NCBI RefSeq assembly: GCF_039535475.1
Contig: NZ_BAAAXG010000026.1
Span: 3,095,501-3,159,500, forward strand
Direction of reading: 5' to 3'
Length of the DNA stretch: 64,000 nucleotides
From: Streptomyces showdoensis
Lineage (GTDB): Bacteria; Actinomycetota; Actinomycetes; Streptomycetales; Streptomycetaceae
The notes beneath the pieces were generated by a model, which saw nothing but the letters and a program-made list of their open reading frames with translations, made no database searches and was not told where the DNA came from. Position 1 is the first letter of the stretch. Each line of letters begins with the position of its first letter. The position numbers and the translations under genes are program-made. Of the stretch, positions 36,576-45,657 are shown piece by piece.

Positions 36576-36897
36576 CTGCCAGCTCAGCCCACGCGATCAG
36601 TTCCTCAAGCGCTACAACGAGGGGCTGGAGGAGATGGCGGCTCAGCGCCGGGCGGACGAGGAAGCGGTGTGGCTCAGTGGAAAGAGCGACGATGAGGTAA
36701 CTGCGGAACTTGCCGCCGCCGAGGAACGGTTCGCCAAGGCCGGCACCGAGTTCGAAGCAGCCACCGCCCACCGTGACGCGATGCGCGCCGTCATGGAGCA
36801 ACGCAAGCGCCTCAGCGGCAACTACAGCCCCGAAGAGACCGTAGCCAAGGCCCAGCGCCTACACGACCGGCTGAACGAAGGCAGACGTCGACGCTGA
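36576..36897 (+). pseudogene. C-terminal fragment of an unrelated coiled-coil protein
   Basis: The plus strand encodes about 107 residues of charged helical sequence (YNEGLEEMAAQRRADEEAVW, LAAAEERFAKAGTEFEAATA, AVMEQRKRLSGNYSPEETVA) ending RLHDRLNEGRRRR at 36897. It has no start codon of its own: upstream the frame is antisense to the integrase remnant. It was probably the 3' end of a gene on a mobile element. Parent protein not recognised. Confidence 0.55.
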
Positions 36898-37141
36898 ACC
36901 GGCCGCACCTGGCGGAGGCGCAGCACGCGACGCAGCACGCGGTGAGCTGTTCAGAGTTTCTTTACTTGATCAAGGCGGCCCGCTGACGCGGCCCGCGCGC
37001 GCTCCGGCCCTGCGGGGCCGCCGCCCGCTCCTGTCTCCGCCCCGCTTGGCGACGACCCCGCCGGTCCGGGCGCGCAACAACCCGCAGCAGCAGACTGTTC
37101 TGGGGCTCTGCCCCAGACCCCGGCCCTCCCTCCGAGGGGCA
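36898..37141. other. Noncoding DNA between integrase remnants
   Basis: This is GC-rich with several short inverted repeats, such as ggggctctgcccc near 37101 and cctgcggggccgc near 37012. Both are of a type scattered in Streptomyces intergenic DNA. No gene is visible. Confidence 0.5.
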
Positions 37142-37714
37142 GGGGGCGATGTTGCGGGTCAGTTCGTCTTCGCGGACAGCGTGTTCGAGGGCGGACTTGA
37201 GGACCGAGTGCACGTACATCACCGTCGAAGGGGACAACTGCTTCTGGCAGCACTCGCCGATGGCGCAGCACCGATTTCGTTCGGTGTCCAGGCCCTGGGT
37301 GCAGCACTGGCAGGTGGTGCGGAGCCGGTCGAGGAAGGTGCGTACGTCCTTGGCGGTGAGGCGGGCGATCTTCTTGGTGCCGAGGCCGGGGATGAGGTGG
37401 AGGCGGACGCAGGCGGCGTAGCGGGTGTGGGTGTTCTCGCGGAGCCGGTGGACGGCGACGCTGCCGAGCCAGTAGGTCAGATAGTCGCCGACGGTGCTGT
37501 CGGCGGTGGCGACAGGGAGACCGCGGTTGCTGTTGGCGATCTTCTCGGCGAGTTTGTCGGCGGCTTCACTCCGCGTGCTGCAGTAGACGCGGACGCGTTT
37601 GCGGGTGCTGCCTGGGGCGAGGGTGTATCCGACGGGTTCCCAACGGCTGTCTTTGCGTTGGAGACGGTTCCGCCCCCGGTTGGCGCGGATGCGGTGGACT
37701 CGGCAGCCAGCTCC
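37142..37714 (-). pseudogene. Tyrosine integrase, N-terminal remnant
   Basis: About 191 codons match the N-terminal half of a Streptomyces integrative-element recombinase: RKDSRWEPVGYTLAPGSTRK, VATADSTVGDYLTYWLGSVA (core-binding SAM-like domain), GLGTKKIARLTAKDVRTFLD, a Cys-rich insert (TCQCCTQGLDTERNRCC) and VMYVHSVLKSALEHAVREDE. After NIAP (37142) the sequence changes to noncoding GC-rich DNA. No clear start codon is visible in this frame. Confidence 0.8.
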
Positions 37715-37837
37715 CTGCGGCTTTGTGCGCCCCTGGACGGTGGTTGACGCCCTCGGAATGGGTAGTCGCCAGGCTGGTGTGGGTGGTCCTGCGGATCCCG
37801 ACGGCCAATGATGCCGGGCAGAAAGGGTTCGCGAAAC

Positions 37838-37873
37838 GGCGGCCCCGACGGGTGCGTGTCTGTCGGGGCCGCC
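37838..37873 (-). terminator. Hairpin downstream of the phospholipase gene
   Basis: A 12-bp perfect stem (ggcggccccgac with gtcggggccgcc) lies 75 bases past the stop codon of the minus-strand phospholipase gene. Confidence 0.65.
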
Positions 37874-37947
37874 CTCGTGATGCTTAGCTGGGAGGCGCCA
37901 CGGAGGTTTGCTGTGATGGCCCCTGCCGAGCAGTGAGACGGGGACGA

Positions 37948-40005
37948 TCAGTACGTCAGGATCCCAGGGTCCGAGACGCCCGTCGCGCCCGTTTCCACGT
38001 GGCCCGCCAGGCGGCGGAGGAAGTCCGTGTTCGACGAGGACGTGATCGTCACGTCGTACCAGCGGGCGGAGGCGGTCAGGTCCAGGGTGCGGGTGACCGT
38101 CGAGTTCTTCGGGACCGTCACGGTCTGCGGGGCGCCCGCGTAGGCGGAGGTGATCGTGAGGGTCGCGTCCGTGGCCGTCGGGTTCGTGAAGGTCAGGTCC
38201 AGGTTGCCCGTCGTCGGGTTGTGGCGGGCCGTGATCTCCGGGGTCGCCGTCTTGCCGGGGGAGCGGAAGCGGCGGAGGAAGCCGTTGGGGCCGTGGACCG
38301 TGAGGTCCGTGAGGGTCTTGCTGTACTTGGTGTTCCAGGTGTCCGCGATGGACTTGTTGGCTTCCGCCGTGTACGTCCACGGGGCGTCCGTGCGGTTCGC
38401 CGAGGTCACGTAGAACTGGGCGCCCGCCGACGGGCCGCCGCTGAAGGTCAGGCGGTAGGTGCCGGCCGAGACGTCCGCCGCGCCGTCCACGTACGGGGCG
38501 TACTTCAGGGGGCGGGTGGGCTTGCTGCCCGGTTCCTGGCGGGGCATCGTGCCTACGGCCGGGGCGGTGGCCAGGAAGTCGGAGTGGCGGTTCTTGTCCG
38601 GGGGGTAGTAGCCCGCGGTGGGCGGGAGCGTGGGCTGCCGGGTCTGGGTGCGCGTGAAGTCGAAGGCCGAGGTCAGGTCGCCGCAGACCGCGCGGCGCCA
38701 GGGCGAGATGTTGGGCTCGCGGACGCCGAAGCGGGACTCCATGAAGCGGATGACCGAGGTGTGGTCGAAGGTCTCGGAGCAGGTGTAGCCGCCGGTGGAC
38801 CACGGGGAGACGACGATCATCGGGACGCGCGGGCCCAGGCCGTAGGGGCCGGCCGCGTAGCCCGTCTTGCCGCCGAAGTAGTCGAGGGCGGTGGGGGTCG
38901 TCGAGAGGCCCTGCGCGGCCGAGCCCGGGGCGTACGGCGGGACCACGTGGTCGAAGAAGCCGTCGTTCTCGTCGTACGTGATGAACAGGGCCGTCTTCGC
39001 CCACACGTCCGGGTTCGAGGTCAGCGCGTCCAGGACCTGCGAGATGTACCAGGCGCCGTAGTTCGAGGGCCAGTTGGCGTGCTCCGAGAAGGCCTCGGGG
39101 GCGGCGATCCAGGAGATCTGCGGGAGGCTCCCGGACTGGACGTCGGCCCGGAGCCTGTCGAAGTAGCCCTCGCCCGCCTTCGCGTTCGTGCCGGTGCGGG
39201 CCTTGTCGTAGAGCGGGTTGCCCGGCTGCGCGTTGCGGTAGGTGTTGAAGTAGAGGAGCGAGTTGTCGCCGTAGTTGCCGCGGAAGGCGTCGTTGATCCA
39301 GCCCCACGAGCCGGCCGCGTTCAGGCCGTCGCCGATGTCCTGGTAGATCTTCCAGGAGACCCCGGCCGCCTGCAGGCGCTCCGGGTAGGTGGTCCAGCCG
39401 TAGCCCGCCTCGGCGTTGTTGAGGACCGGGCCGCCGCCCGTGCCGTCGTTGCCGACGTAACCCGTCCACATGTAGTAGCGGTTGGGGTCGGTCGCGCCGA
39501 TGAACGAACAGTGGTACGCGTCGCAGATGGTGAAGGCGTCGGCGAGCGCGTAGTGGAACGGGATGTCCTCACGGGTGAGGTGCGCCATCGTGGCCTTGGT
39601 CTTGGCCGGGATCCAGTTGTCGTACTTGCCCTTGTTGAAGGCGCTCTGGCCGCCCTGCCAGTCGTGGTTCAGGCCCTGGAGGTACTCCATCCCCAGCTTG
39701 TCGCTGGTCGGCCGGAAGGGCAGGGTCACCTTGCTGCCGTCCGACTGGTTCCAGACGGACTTGCCGCTGGGCAGCGTGACGGGGCGCGGGTCACCGAAGC
39801 CCCGAACGCCCTTCATCGCACCGAAATAGTGGTCGAAGGAACGATTCTCCTGCATCAGGACGACGATGTGCTCGATGTCCTGGATCGTGCCGGTCGATCC
39901 CTGCGCCGGTATGGAGGCGGCGCGGGCGATGCTGTCGGACAGCATGGTGAACGCGGCGGTGCCGCCCGCGAGTTGCAGGAAGCGGCGGCGGTTGAGGTCA
40001 GCCAT
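37948..40005 (-). CDS. Phosphocholine-specific phospholipase C, Tat-exported
   Basis: This 685-residue secreted enzyme cleaves phosphatidylcholine to diacylglycerol and phosphocholine. The N-terminus has a twin-arginine signal (NRRRFLQLAGGTAAFTML). The phosphoesterase domain begins at about 40 with IEHIVVLMQENRSFDHYFGA and includes DAYHCSFIGATDPNR, FITYDENDGFFDHVVPPYAP and DHTSVIRFMESRFGV, the metal-binding set. Two C-terminal immunoglobulin-like DUF756 domains follow, the second ending WYDVTITSSSNTDFLRRLAG. ATG 40005 is chosen because the Tat motif sits right behind it and gagga lies upstream. Such enzymes are often induced by phosphate limitation; no clear Pho box was found. Confidence 0.92.
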   Translation of the reverse strand: MADLNRRRFLQLAGGTAAFTMLSDSIARAASIPAQGSTGTIQDIEHIVVLMQENRSFDHYFGAMKGVRGFGDPRPVTLPSGKSVWNQSDGSKVTLPFRPTSDKLGMEYLQGLNHDWQGGQSAFNKGKYDNWIPAKTKATMAHLTREDIPFHYALADAFTICDAYHCSFIGATDPNRYYMWTGYVGNDGTGGGPVLNNAEAGYGWTTYPERLQAAGVSWKIYQDIGDGLNAAGSWGWINDAFRGNYGDNSLLYFNTYRNAQPGNPLYDKARTGTNAKAGEGYFDRLRADVQSGSLPQISWIAAPEAFSEHANWPSNYGAWYISQVLDALTSNPDVWAKTALFITYDENDGFFDHVVPPYAPGSAAQGLSTTPTALDYFGGKTGYAAGPYGLGPRVPMIVVSPWSTGGYTCSETFDHTSVIRFMESRFGVREPNISPWRRAVCGDLTSAFDFTRTQTRQPTLPPTAGYYPPDKNRHSDFLATAPAVGTMPRQEPGSKPTRPLKYAPYVDGAADVSAGTYRLTFSGGPSAGAQFYVTSANRTDAPWTYTAEANKSIADTWNTKYSKTLTDLTVHGPNGFLRRFRSPGKTATPEITARHNPTTGNLDLTFTNPTATDATLTITSAYAGAPQTVTVPKNSTVTRTLDLTASARWYDVTITSSSNTDFLRRLAGHVETGATGVSDPGILTY

Positions 40006-40247
40006 GGGGGAGTTGTCCTCCGAGGGTGGGGATGGACGGGGTGGGGACGCGCCGGCCGACGGGCACCGGCGCGGGGCGCCCCAAGGAGAGCGCCCCCGAA
40101 CCACCGCCCGGCGGCCGTCCCATGACTGCCCGCCGTACGGCAGGCGAATCCCCCGTGTCTCCACATGAACGACCACATGCGAACGCCCTCCATGCGCGAA
40201 AAGCGCACAGAGGGCGTTCACTTGCGAACAGGGGGTGGAGGGCGGTC

Positions 40248-40664
40248 CTACTCGACGACGAGCTCGACCTTGATGTTGCCCCGCGTCGCCTTCGAGTACG
40301 GGCAGAAGGCGTGGGTCTTCTCCAGGAGGGCCGTGCCGGCCTCGCCCTGCAGGTGGTCCGGGAACTCCGCGCGCATCACGACGGCCAGGCCGAAGCCGCC
40401 GTCGGACGGGTCCTTGCCGATGGAGACCTCGGCGGTGATCGAGGCGTCCGCGATGTCGATCTTCTCCTGGCGGGCCACCACGCCCATCGCGCTCGCGAAG
40501 CAGGCCGCGTAGCCGGCGGCGAAGAGCTGCTCCGGGTTGGTGCCCTGGCCGTTGCCGCCGAGGGCCGCCGGGTGGGCGAGGGGGAGGTCCAGGTGGCCGT
40601 CGGAGCTGACGGCGCGGCCCTCGCGGCCGTTGGCGGTGGCGACTGCGGTGTAGATCGCGTCCAT
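40248..40664 (-). CDS. ohr: Organic hydroperoxide resistance protein Ohr (copy 1)
   Basis: This 138-residue cytoplasmic thiol peroxidase of the OsmC/Ohr family reduces fatty-acid and alkyl hydroperoxides. The two redox cysteines are in AGYAACFASAMG (about 57) and HAFCPYSKATRGN (about 121). The start MDAIYTAVATANGREG is typical. It is divergent from a MarR-family OhrR gene across a palindromic operator, the classical peroxide-sensing pair. A paralogue lies at 61907. Confidence 0.94.
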   Translation of the reverse strand: MDAIYTAVATANGREGRAVSSDGHLDLPLAHPAALGGNGQGTNPEQLFAAGYAACFASAMGVVARQEKIDIADASITAEVSIGKDPSDGGFGLAVVMRAEFPDHLQGEAGTALLEKTHAFCPYSKATRGNIKVELVVE

Positions 40665-40726
40665 GGGTGTTCCCGTCCGTTCTGTCCAGGGTCTGCGGCG
40701 TGCTGCCCTCATATTTGTAGCGCGCT

Positions 40727-40748
40727 ATTCAGTTGTGCACAACTTAAT
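40727..40748. promoter_or_regulatory. Palindromic operator, probable OhrR site
   Basis: A 14-base perfect palindrome, AGTTGTGCACAACT (40731-40744), extends to 22 bases (ATT..AAT) with one mismatched pair. It is the only AT-rich symmetric element in the 119-base gap between ohr and ohrR and overlaps their expected promoters. Confidence 0.75.
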
Positions 40749-40783
40749 CGCGTGTGATGCGGGTCTCCCGTACCCTGGGTCCC

Positions 40784-41272
40784 ATGGACGGACGCACCAC
40801 CGACGCACCCGCCGACGAGGACTTCCTCCGGCTCGACAACCAGATCTGCTTCTCCCTGCACGCCGCCACCCGCGCCTTCAACGGCGTCTACCGCGGCGCG
40901 CTCAAGGAGCTCGGGCTCACCTACCCCCAGTACCTGGTGATGCTCGTCCTCTGGGAGCACGGCGAGCTGCCCGTCAAGGGCATCGGCGAGCGGCTCCGGC
41001 TCGACTCCGGGACCCTGTCCCCGCTGCTCAAGCGGCTGGAGGCGGCCGGATACGTCGAGCGGCGCCGCAGCGCCGAGGACGAGCGGTCCGTCACCGTCCG
41101 CGTCACCGGCGACGGCGCCGCCCTGCGCGAGCGGGCCCTCGGCGTGCCGCGCCGCATCGCCGCCGCCACCGGGCTCGAACTGGAGGAGATCGTCGGACTC
41201 CGCGACCGCCTCAACGCCCTGGCCGTCCGGCTCGACAGCGTCGACCCGGACGACCTCACCGCCTGCCTGTGA
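40784..41272 (+). CDS. ohrR: MarR-family organic peroxide sensor OhrR
   Basis: This 162-residue winged-helix repressor has LRLDNQICFSLHAATRAFNG, where the Cys in QICF is the peroxidatic residue conserved in OhrR. TYPQYLVMLVLWEHGELPVK, LDSGTLSPLLKRLEAAGYVE and the wing DERSVTVRVT follow. Oxidation of the Cys releases DNA and induces ohr. ATG 40784 lies seven bases after TACCCT with no ribosome site, so the mRNA may be leaderless. It probably autoregulates through the palindrome at 40727. Confidence 0.92.
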   Translation: MDGRTTDAPADEDFLRLDNQICFSLHAATRAFNGVYRGALKELGLTYPQYLVMLVLWEHGELPVKGIGERLRLDSGTLSPLLKRLEAAGYVERRRSAEDERSVTVRVTGDGAALRERALGVPRRIAAATGLELEEIVGLRDRLNALAVRLDSVDPDDLTACL

Positions 41273-41372
41273 GCCGGGCCGCCGGCGGGTGAGCGGGGTC
41301 GCCCGCCGGTGAGCCGGTGACTCGCCCCTGTCGGACGGTGGTCCCGCCGGTGACCCGCGCGTACCGCGGGCG

Positions 41373-42026
41373 CTAGCCGACCCTGGCCGCCTCCTTCGGC
41401 GTGCCCAGCGTCGCGTCGAGCGCCGCCTCCGCCTCCGTCAGCAGCTCCGCCACCCGGGCCGGCCGCGCCTCCGGGGCCAGGCCGGACAGCTCCGTGCCGT
41501 ACAGGGTGCTCACCGTGGAGTCCTCGATCCCGCAGTACGCGGAGATCCCGTGCCGGAGGGTGCGGTCGAGGATGTCCGTCATGCCGAGTTCCCCGATCTC
41601 CGCGGCCGTCGCCCCCATCAGCGGCAGCCACACCATCCGCTTGGCCGCCAGCCGCGGACGGCTGCGGCCGTAGGCGAAGCCGTAGTTCCACACGCGGTCG
41701 ATCCAGCCCTTCAGCATGGCCGGCGGGCCGAACCACCACACGGGGAACACCACCAGGACGTCGTCGGCCGCCAGGATGCGGTCCATGTGCGCGTGGACCT
41801 CCGGCGAGTACGTCTTCTCCCGGTCGGTCCAGTCCGGCTCGTCCTGCGGCCGGAGTGCCGGGTCGAAGCCCTCGGCGTACAGGTCCATCACGTCGACGGT
41901 GCCGCCGGCGCCCTCCAGCCGGGCGCGCAGCCGGGCGGCGACCTGCGCCGTGAGCGAGTCCGGGCGGGGATGGGTGAGGACGAGGAGGGTGTGGCGGGGG
42001 GAGGCGGGAGAGGCGAGGGTGGTCAT
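41373..42026 (-). CDS. NAD(P)H oxidoreductase, flavodoxin-like (quinone reductase family)
   Basis: This 217-residue FMN/FAD quinone reductase of the NQO1/KefF type shows a flavodoxin-like fold: HTLLVLTHPRPDSLTAQVAA near 12-31, DVMDLYAEGFDPAL near 45-58, and DDVLVVFPVWWFGPPAMLKG WIDRV near 87-111, which is the signature of this family. ATG 42026 gives MTTLASPASPRHT. It is divergent from the SARP regulator at 42183 with 156 bases between, suggesting that the regulator may control it. Confidence 0.88.
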   Translation of the reverse strand: MTTLASPASPRHTLLVLTHPRPDSLTAQVAARLRARLEGAGGTVDVMDLYAEGFDPALRPQDEPDWTDREKTYSPEVHAHMDRILAADDVLVVFPVWWFGPPAMLKGWIDRVWNYGFAYGRSRPRLAAKRMVWLPLMGATAAEIGELGMTDILDRTLRHGISAYCGIEDSTVSTLYGTELSGLAPEARPARVAELLTEAEAALDATLGTPKEAARVG

Positions 42027-42170
42027 GGGGGCGGGTCCTTCCGGAGTGGGTGCCGTGAGGCGGTGCGTGCTGCGTCGTTCTTCGGCGACTCTCCTCGCCG
42101 GGTGTTCGGGTCCTGCTCGGGTTCTGTTCGGGCCGGTCCGCGTCCTGATCAGGGGCCCTGGGCGCCGGGT

Positions 42171-42176
42171 TACGGT
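42171..42176 (+). promoter_or_regulatory. -10-like hexamer TACGGT upstream of the SARP gene
   Basis: It ends six bases before ATG 42183, and no ribosome binding site lies between, suggesting leaderless transcription. Confidence 0.4.
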
Positions 42177-42182
42177 GGCCGC

Positions 42183-45100
42183 ATGCGATTCGGGGTGCTG
42201 GGGGAGACGGCCGTACGGACGGCGGACGGGCGGCCGGTCCGGGTCCCGGAGCTCAAGGTGCGCGCCCTGCTCGCCGTCCTGCTCGCCGAGGCCGGCCGGC
42301 CGGTCGCCGTGCACCGGCTGGTCGACGCCCTGTGGGGCGAGGAGCCGCCCGGCAACCCGCCGCGCGCCCTCCAGGCCAAGGTCTCCCAGCTGCGGCGCGC
42401 CCTGGAGGAGGCCGAGCCCGGCGGGCGGGAGCTCGTCGTCACCCGCGCCCCCGGCTACGCGCTCCTCGTCCCCGAAGGGGCCCTGGACGCGGAGCGGTTC
42501 GCCGGGCTCTCCGGCGCCGCCCGGGTCGCGGAGGATCCGCGTCGGCGGATCGAACTCCTCTCCGAGGCGCTGGAGTTGTGGCGCGGACCGGCCTTCGCCG
42601 ACCTCGCCGACGGGGTCGCGGAGCCGTTCGTGCGGGCCACCGCCGAGCGCCTTGAGGAGGAGCGGCTCGTCGTGCGGGAGACGCTCGCCGAGGCGCGCCT
42701 GGAGGTGGGCGAACACCACGCCCTGGCGGGGGAGTTGGGTGAGCTCGTCGCCCGCCACCCGCTGCGCGAGCGGCTGCGGGCCGTGCAGCTGAAGGCCCTG
42801 TACCGCGCGGGGCGCCAGAGCGAGGCGCTGGCCGGTTACGAGGAGCTGCGCGCCCTCCTCGCCGAGGACCTGGGGCTCGACCCCAGCCCCGAACTCGCCG
42901 CCCTGCACGCCGCGATGCTCCGCCAGGACCCCGCGCTGTCGGCCGCGGCGGAACGGGCCGCACCCGGCCCCGCGCGCGGCAACCTCCCCGTACCGCTCAC
43001 CGGGATCGTCGGGCGGGACGCGGCCGTCGCCGAGGTGCGGGAGCTGCTGCGGGAGCGCCGGCTCGTCACGCTCACCGGGCCCGGCGGCGTCGGGAAGACC
43101 CGGCTGGCCCTGGAGGCGGCCGGCGGGCTCGGCGCGGAGTACGCCGACGGGGTCTGGCTCGTCGAGTTCGCGGGGGCGGGCGGGGAGCTGGCCGAGGTCG
43201 TGGCCGCCGCGCTCGAACTGCGCGACGACGGGGTCCGCGGGGCCGGGCCCGAGGGGCGGCGCCCGCCCGGCGCGGGGGAGCGGCTCGCCCAGGTACTGCG
43301 CGGCCGGCGGACGCTGCTCGTCCTCGACAACTGCGAGCACGTCGTCGACGAGGCCGCAGCCCTCGTCGAACTGCTGCTGCGCACCGCGCCCGGCCTCACC
43401 GTGCTCGCCACCGGCCAGGAGCCCCTGGCGCTGGCGGGCGAGACGCTCTGGGCGGTCGAGCCGCTCGACGCGGAGGGCGCGGTCGAGTTGTTCGCCGCCC
43501 GGGCCGCCGCCTCCGCGCCCGGCTTCGTCCTCGACGACGCCTCCCGGGAGGCGGTCCGGGGCATCTGCCGCCGCCTCGACGGCATCCCGCTCGCCCTGGA
43601 ACTGGCCGCGACCCGGGTCAGGGCCCTCGGGGTGAACGGGCTCCTGGAACGGCTCGACGACCGGTTCCGGCTGCTCGACGCGGGGCAGCGGGGCGCGCCC
43701 GCCCGGCAGCAGACCCTGCGCGCGGTCATCGACTGGAGCTGGGACCTGCTGAGCGGACCGGAGCGGGTCGTGCTGCGCCGGCTCGCCGTCCACGCGGAGG
43801 GCTGCACCCTGCCGGCCGCCGAAGAGGTCTGCGCGGGCGGGGGCGTGGCCGCCGGGGAGGTGCTCGGGCTGCTGGTGAGGCTGGTGGACCGTTCGCTGGT
43901 GGTGGCCGTCGACGGCGAGGGCGGGCCGCGCTACCGGCTGCTTGAGTCGGTCGCCGCGTACTGCCTGGAGCGGCTGGCGGACGCGGGCGAGCGGGACGCC
44001 GTGCGGGCCCGCCACCTCGCGTACTACACCCGCCTCGCCGAGGCCGCCCGCCCCGCCCTCCACGGTCCGGACCAGCGCGCCTGGCTCGGCCGCCTCGACG
44101 CGGAGACGCCGAACCTGCGGGCGGCCCTGGAGCGGGCGCTGGAGCGGGCGCCGGCGGAGGGGGCCGATGCGGCGGCCGCCGGGGCCGCGCTGCGCATCGT
44201 CGACGGTCTCGCCTGGTACTGGATCATGCGCGGGCGGCTCGGCGAGGCCCTGCGTTCGGCGACCGCCGCGCTGCGGTCGGCCGGGGAACCACAGGCCGCC
44301 CCTCCTCCTTCCGCGTACCCCGACCTCCCGGACCTCCCCGCCTTCCCCGGCCTCCCCGCCCTCCCGGACCTCCCTGCAGTCCCCGACCTCCCCGCCTTCC
44401 CCGCCTTCCCCGGTCTCCCCGCCCTCCGTGCCCGCGTGGCCGTCTGGCGCACCGGTCTCGCCATCATGGGCGGCGACGGGGCCGACCGGCAGCGGCGGAT
44501 CGCCGAGGTGCTCGCCGGGTTCGACGCGGTGGGCGATCCGGCCGGCCGGCCGTGGGCCCGCTGGTTCCTCGCGCACGCGCTCTGCGGCACCGGCGGCCGG
44601 CCGGAGGGCGGCGGCCTGACCGGCGCGGCGCTCGACGGGTTCCGCGCGGCCGGCGACCGGTGGGGCGAGGCCGCGGCGCTCGCGGACCGCTCCGTGCAGC
44701 GGCTGCTCGGCGGCGACGTGACGGGCGCGGAGGCGGACGCCGAGCGGGCGGACGCGCTCTTCGCCGAGGTGGGCGACGCCTGTTCCCGGCTCTGGACGGT
44801 GTACCCGCGGGCGGCCGTCGCCGAGATCCGCGGGCGGTACGAGCGGGCCGACGGCCTCAAGCGGGCCGCGCTGGCCGAGGCGGAGGGCCTCGGACTCACC
44901 ACCGAGCTGCCCGATCTGCTCACCGGGATCGGCCGCACGGCGCTGCTGCGCGGGGACCTGGCGGAGGCGCGGGCCTACCACTCGGCCGCCCGGGAACGGG
45001 CCGTCGAGGTCGGCTTCCGCGCGGGCGAGATCAACGCGGTGCTCGGGCTCGGGCTCGGCGCGCGCCGCGAGGGCCGGGCGGAGGAGGCCGAGGGGCATCT

Positions 45101-45581
45101 GCGGGAGGTCCTCGACTGGCACCGCGAGGTCGGCCTCGACTGCGCCAACGCGCTGGTCCTGGCCGAGCTGGGCTTCGTCGCGCTGGCCCGCGGCGAGACG
45201 GCGGAGGCCCTGGCGCTGCAGGAGCGGGGGTACGCGAGGGCGGCCGCCTCCGGTGACCCGCGGGCGGTCGCGCTGGCCCTGGAGGGCCTGGCCTCGGCGC
45301 AGGTCCCGGCGGGCCGGGCCCGGTCCGCCGCGCTGCTCCTCGGCGCGGCGGCGGAGCTCCGCCGGGCCACGGGCGCGCCGCTGCCTCCGGCGGAACGCGG
45401 CGACGTCGACCGCACGGGGACGGCGGCCCGCGCGGCCCTCGGCGAGGCGGACTTCGGCACGGCCTTCCGGCGCGGCGGCGTGCTGCCCGCCCGCCCCGGT
45501 GCCGGGGCGCTCCTGGTCCCGGCACCGTCCGTGTGCGAGGGGGCGGGGGCGGCGTCGGGAGCCGGTGAGGGGTCCGGCTGA
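42183..45581 (+). CDS. AfsR/SARP-family regulator with ATPase and TPR modules
   Basis: This 1132-residue regulator starts with a winged-helix DNA-binding domain at 1-93 (MRFGVLGETAVRTADGRPVR, LVDALWGEEPPGNPPRALQA). A bacterial transcriptional activation domain covers about 100-245 (LREALRAVQLKALYRAGRQSEAL-like region ending LGLDPSPELAALHAAML). The NB-ARC-type ATPase has Walker A GPGGVGKT near 299-306, Walker B TLLVLDNCEHVV near 377 and LDGIPLALELAATRVRAL. The TPR-like C-terminus runs from about 620. A Pro-Asp-Leu/Pro-Ala-Phe repeat tract interrupts it at about 713-750. Such large SARPs activate secondary-metabolite or stress genes. No biosynthetic cluster is adjacent; the divergent quinone reductase is the likeliest neighbour target. 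Confidence 0.9.
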   Translation: MRFGVLGETAVRTADGRPVRVPELKVRALLAVLLAEAGRPVAVHRLVDALWGEEPPGNPPRALQAKVSQLRRALEEAEPGGRELVVTRAPGYALLVPEGALDAERFAGLSGAARVAEDPRRRIELLSEALELWRGPAFADLADGVAEPFVRATAERLEEERLVVRETLAEARLEVGEHHALAGELGELVARHPLRERLRAVQLKALYRAGRQSEALAGYEELRALLAEDLGLDPSPELAALHAAMLRQDPALSAAAERAAPGPARGNLPVPLTGIVGRDAAVAEVRELLRERRLVTLTGPGGVGKTRLALEAAGGLGAEYADGVWLVEFAGAGGELAEVVAAALELRDDGVRGAGPEGRRPPGAGERLAQVLRGRRTLLVLDNCEHVVDEAAALVELLLRTAPGLTVLATGQEPLALAGETLWAVEPLDAEGAVELFAARAAASAPGFVLDDASREAVRGICRRLDGIPLALELAATRVRALGVNGLLERLDDRFRLLDAGQRGAPARQQTLRAVIDWSWDLLSGPERVVLRRLAVHAEGCTLPAAEEVCAGGGVAAGEVLGLLVRLVDRSLVVAVDGEGGPRYRLLESVAAYCLERLADAGERDAVRARHLAYYTRLAEAARPALHGPDQRAWLGRLDAETPNLRAALERALERAPAEGADAAAAGAALRIVDGLAWYWIMRGRLGEALRSATAALRSAGEPQAAPPPSAYPDLPDLPAFPGLPALPDLPAVPDLPAFPAFPGLPALRARVAVWRTGLAIMGGDGADRQRRIAEVLAGFDAVGDPAGRPWARWFLAHALCGTGGRPEGGGLTGAALDGFRAAGDRWGEAAALADRSVQRLLGGDVTGAEADAERADALFAEVGDACSRLWTVYPRAAVAEIRGRYERADGLKRAALAEAEGLGLTTELPDLLTGIGRTALLRGDLAEARAYHSAARERAVEVGFRAGEINAVLGLGLGARREGRAEEAEGHLREVLDWHREVGLDCANALVLAELGFVALARGETAEALALQERGYARAAASGDPRAVALALEGLASAQVPAGRARSAALLLGAAAELRRATGAPLPPAERGDVDRTGTAARAALGEADFGTAFRRGGVLPARPGAGALLVPAPSVCEGAGAASGAGEGSG
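44318..44432 (+). repeat. Pro-rich tandem codon repeats in the SARP gene
   Basis: Imperfect 9-base units of the form ccsgmcctc and ccsgccttc encode PDLPDLPAFPGLPALPDLPA and related residues. This is a low-complexity insertion in an otherwise helical TPR region. Confidence 0.85.
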
Positions 45582-45645
45582 GCCCGTGGGCTCCCCTCCC
45601 TTCAAGCTTCACATAAATGTAAGGAGCCAATCCCGTCAACGCCCC

Positions 45646-45651
45646 TATACT
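45646..45651 (+). promoter_or_regulatory. -10 hexamer TATACT, leaderless start for the GNAT gene
   Basis: This is a near-consensus -10 ending six bases before ATG 45658. It is the clearest of the leaderless-type promoters in the window. Confidence 0.55.
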
Positions 45652-45657
45652 CGCCCC

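Noticed and set aside
37085..37125. Hairpin ggggctctgcccc as a possible attachment site
   Set aside because: Short elements of this kind are scattered in Streptomyces intergenic DNA. No partner repeat was seen.
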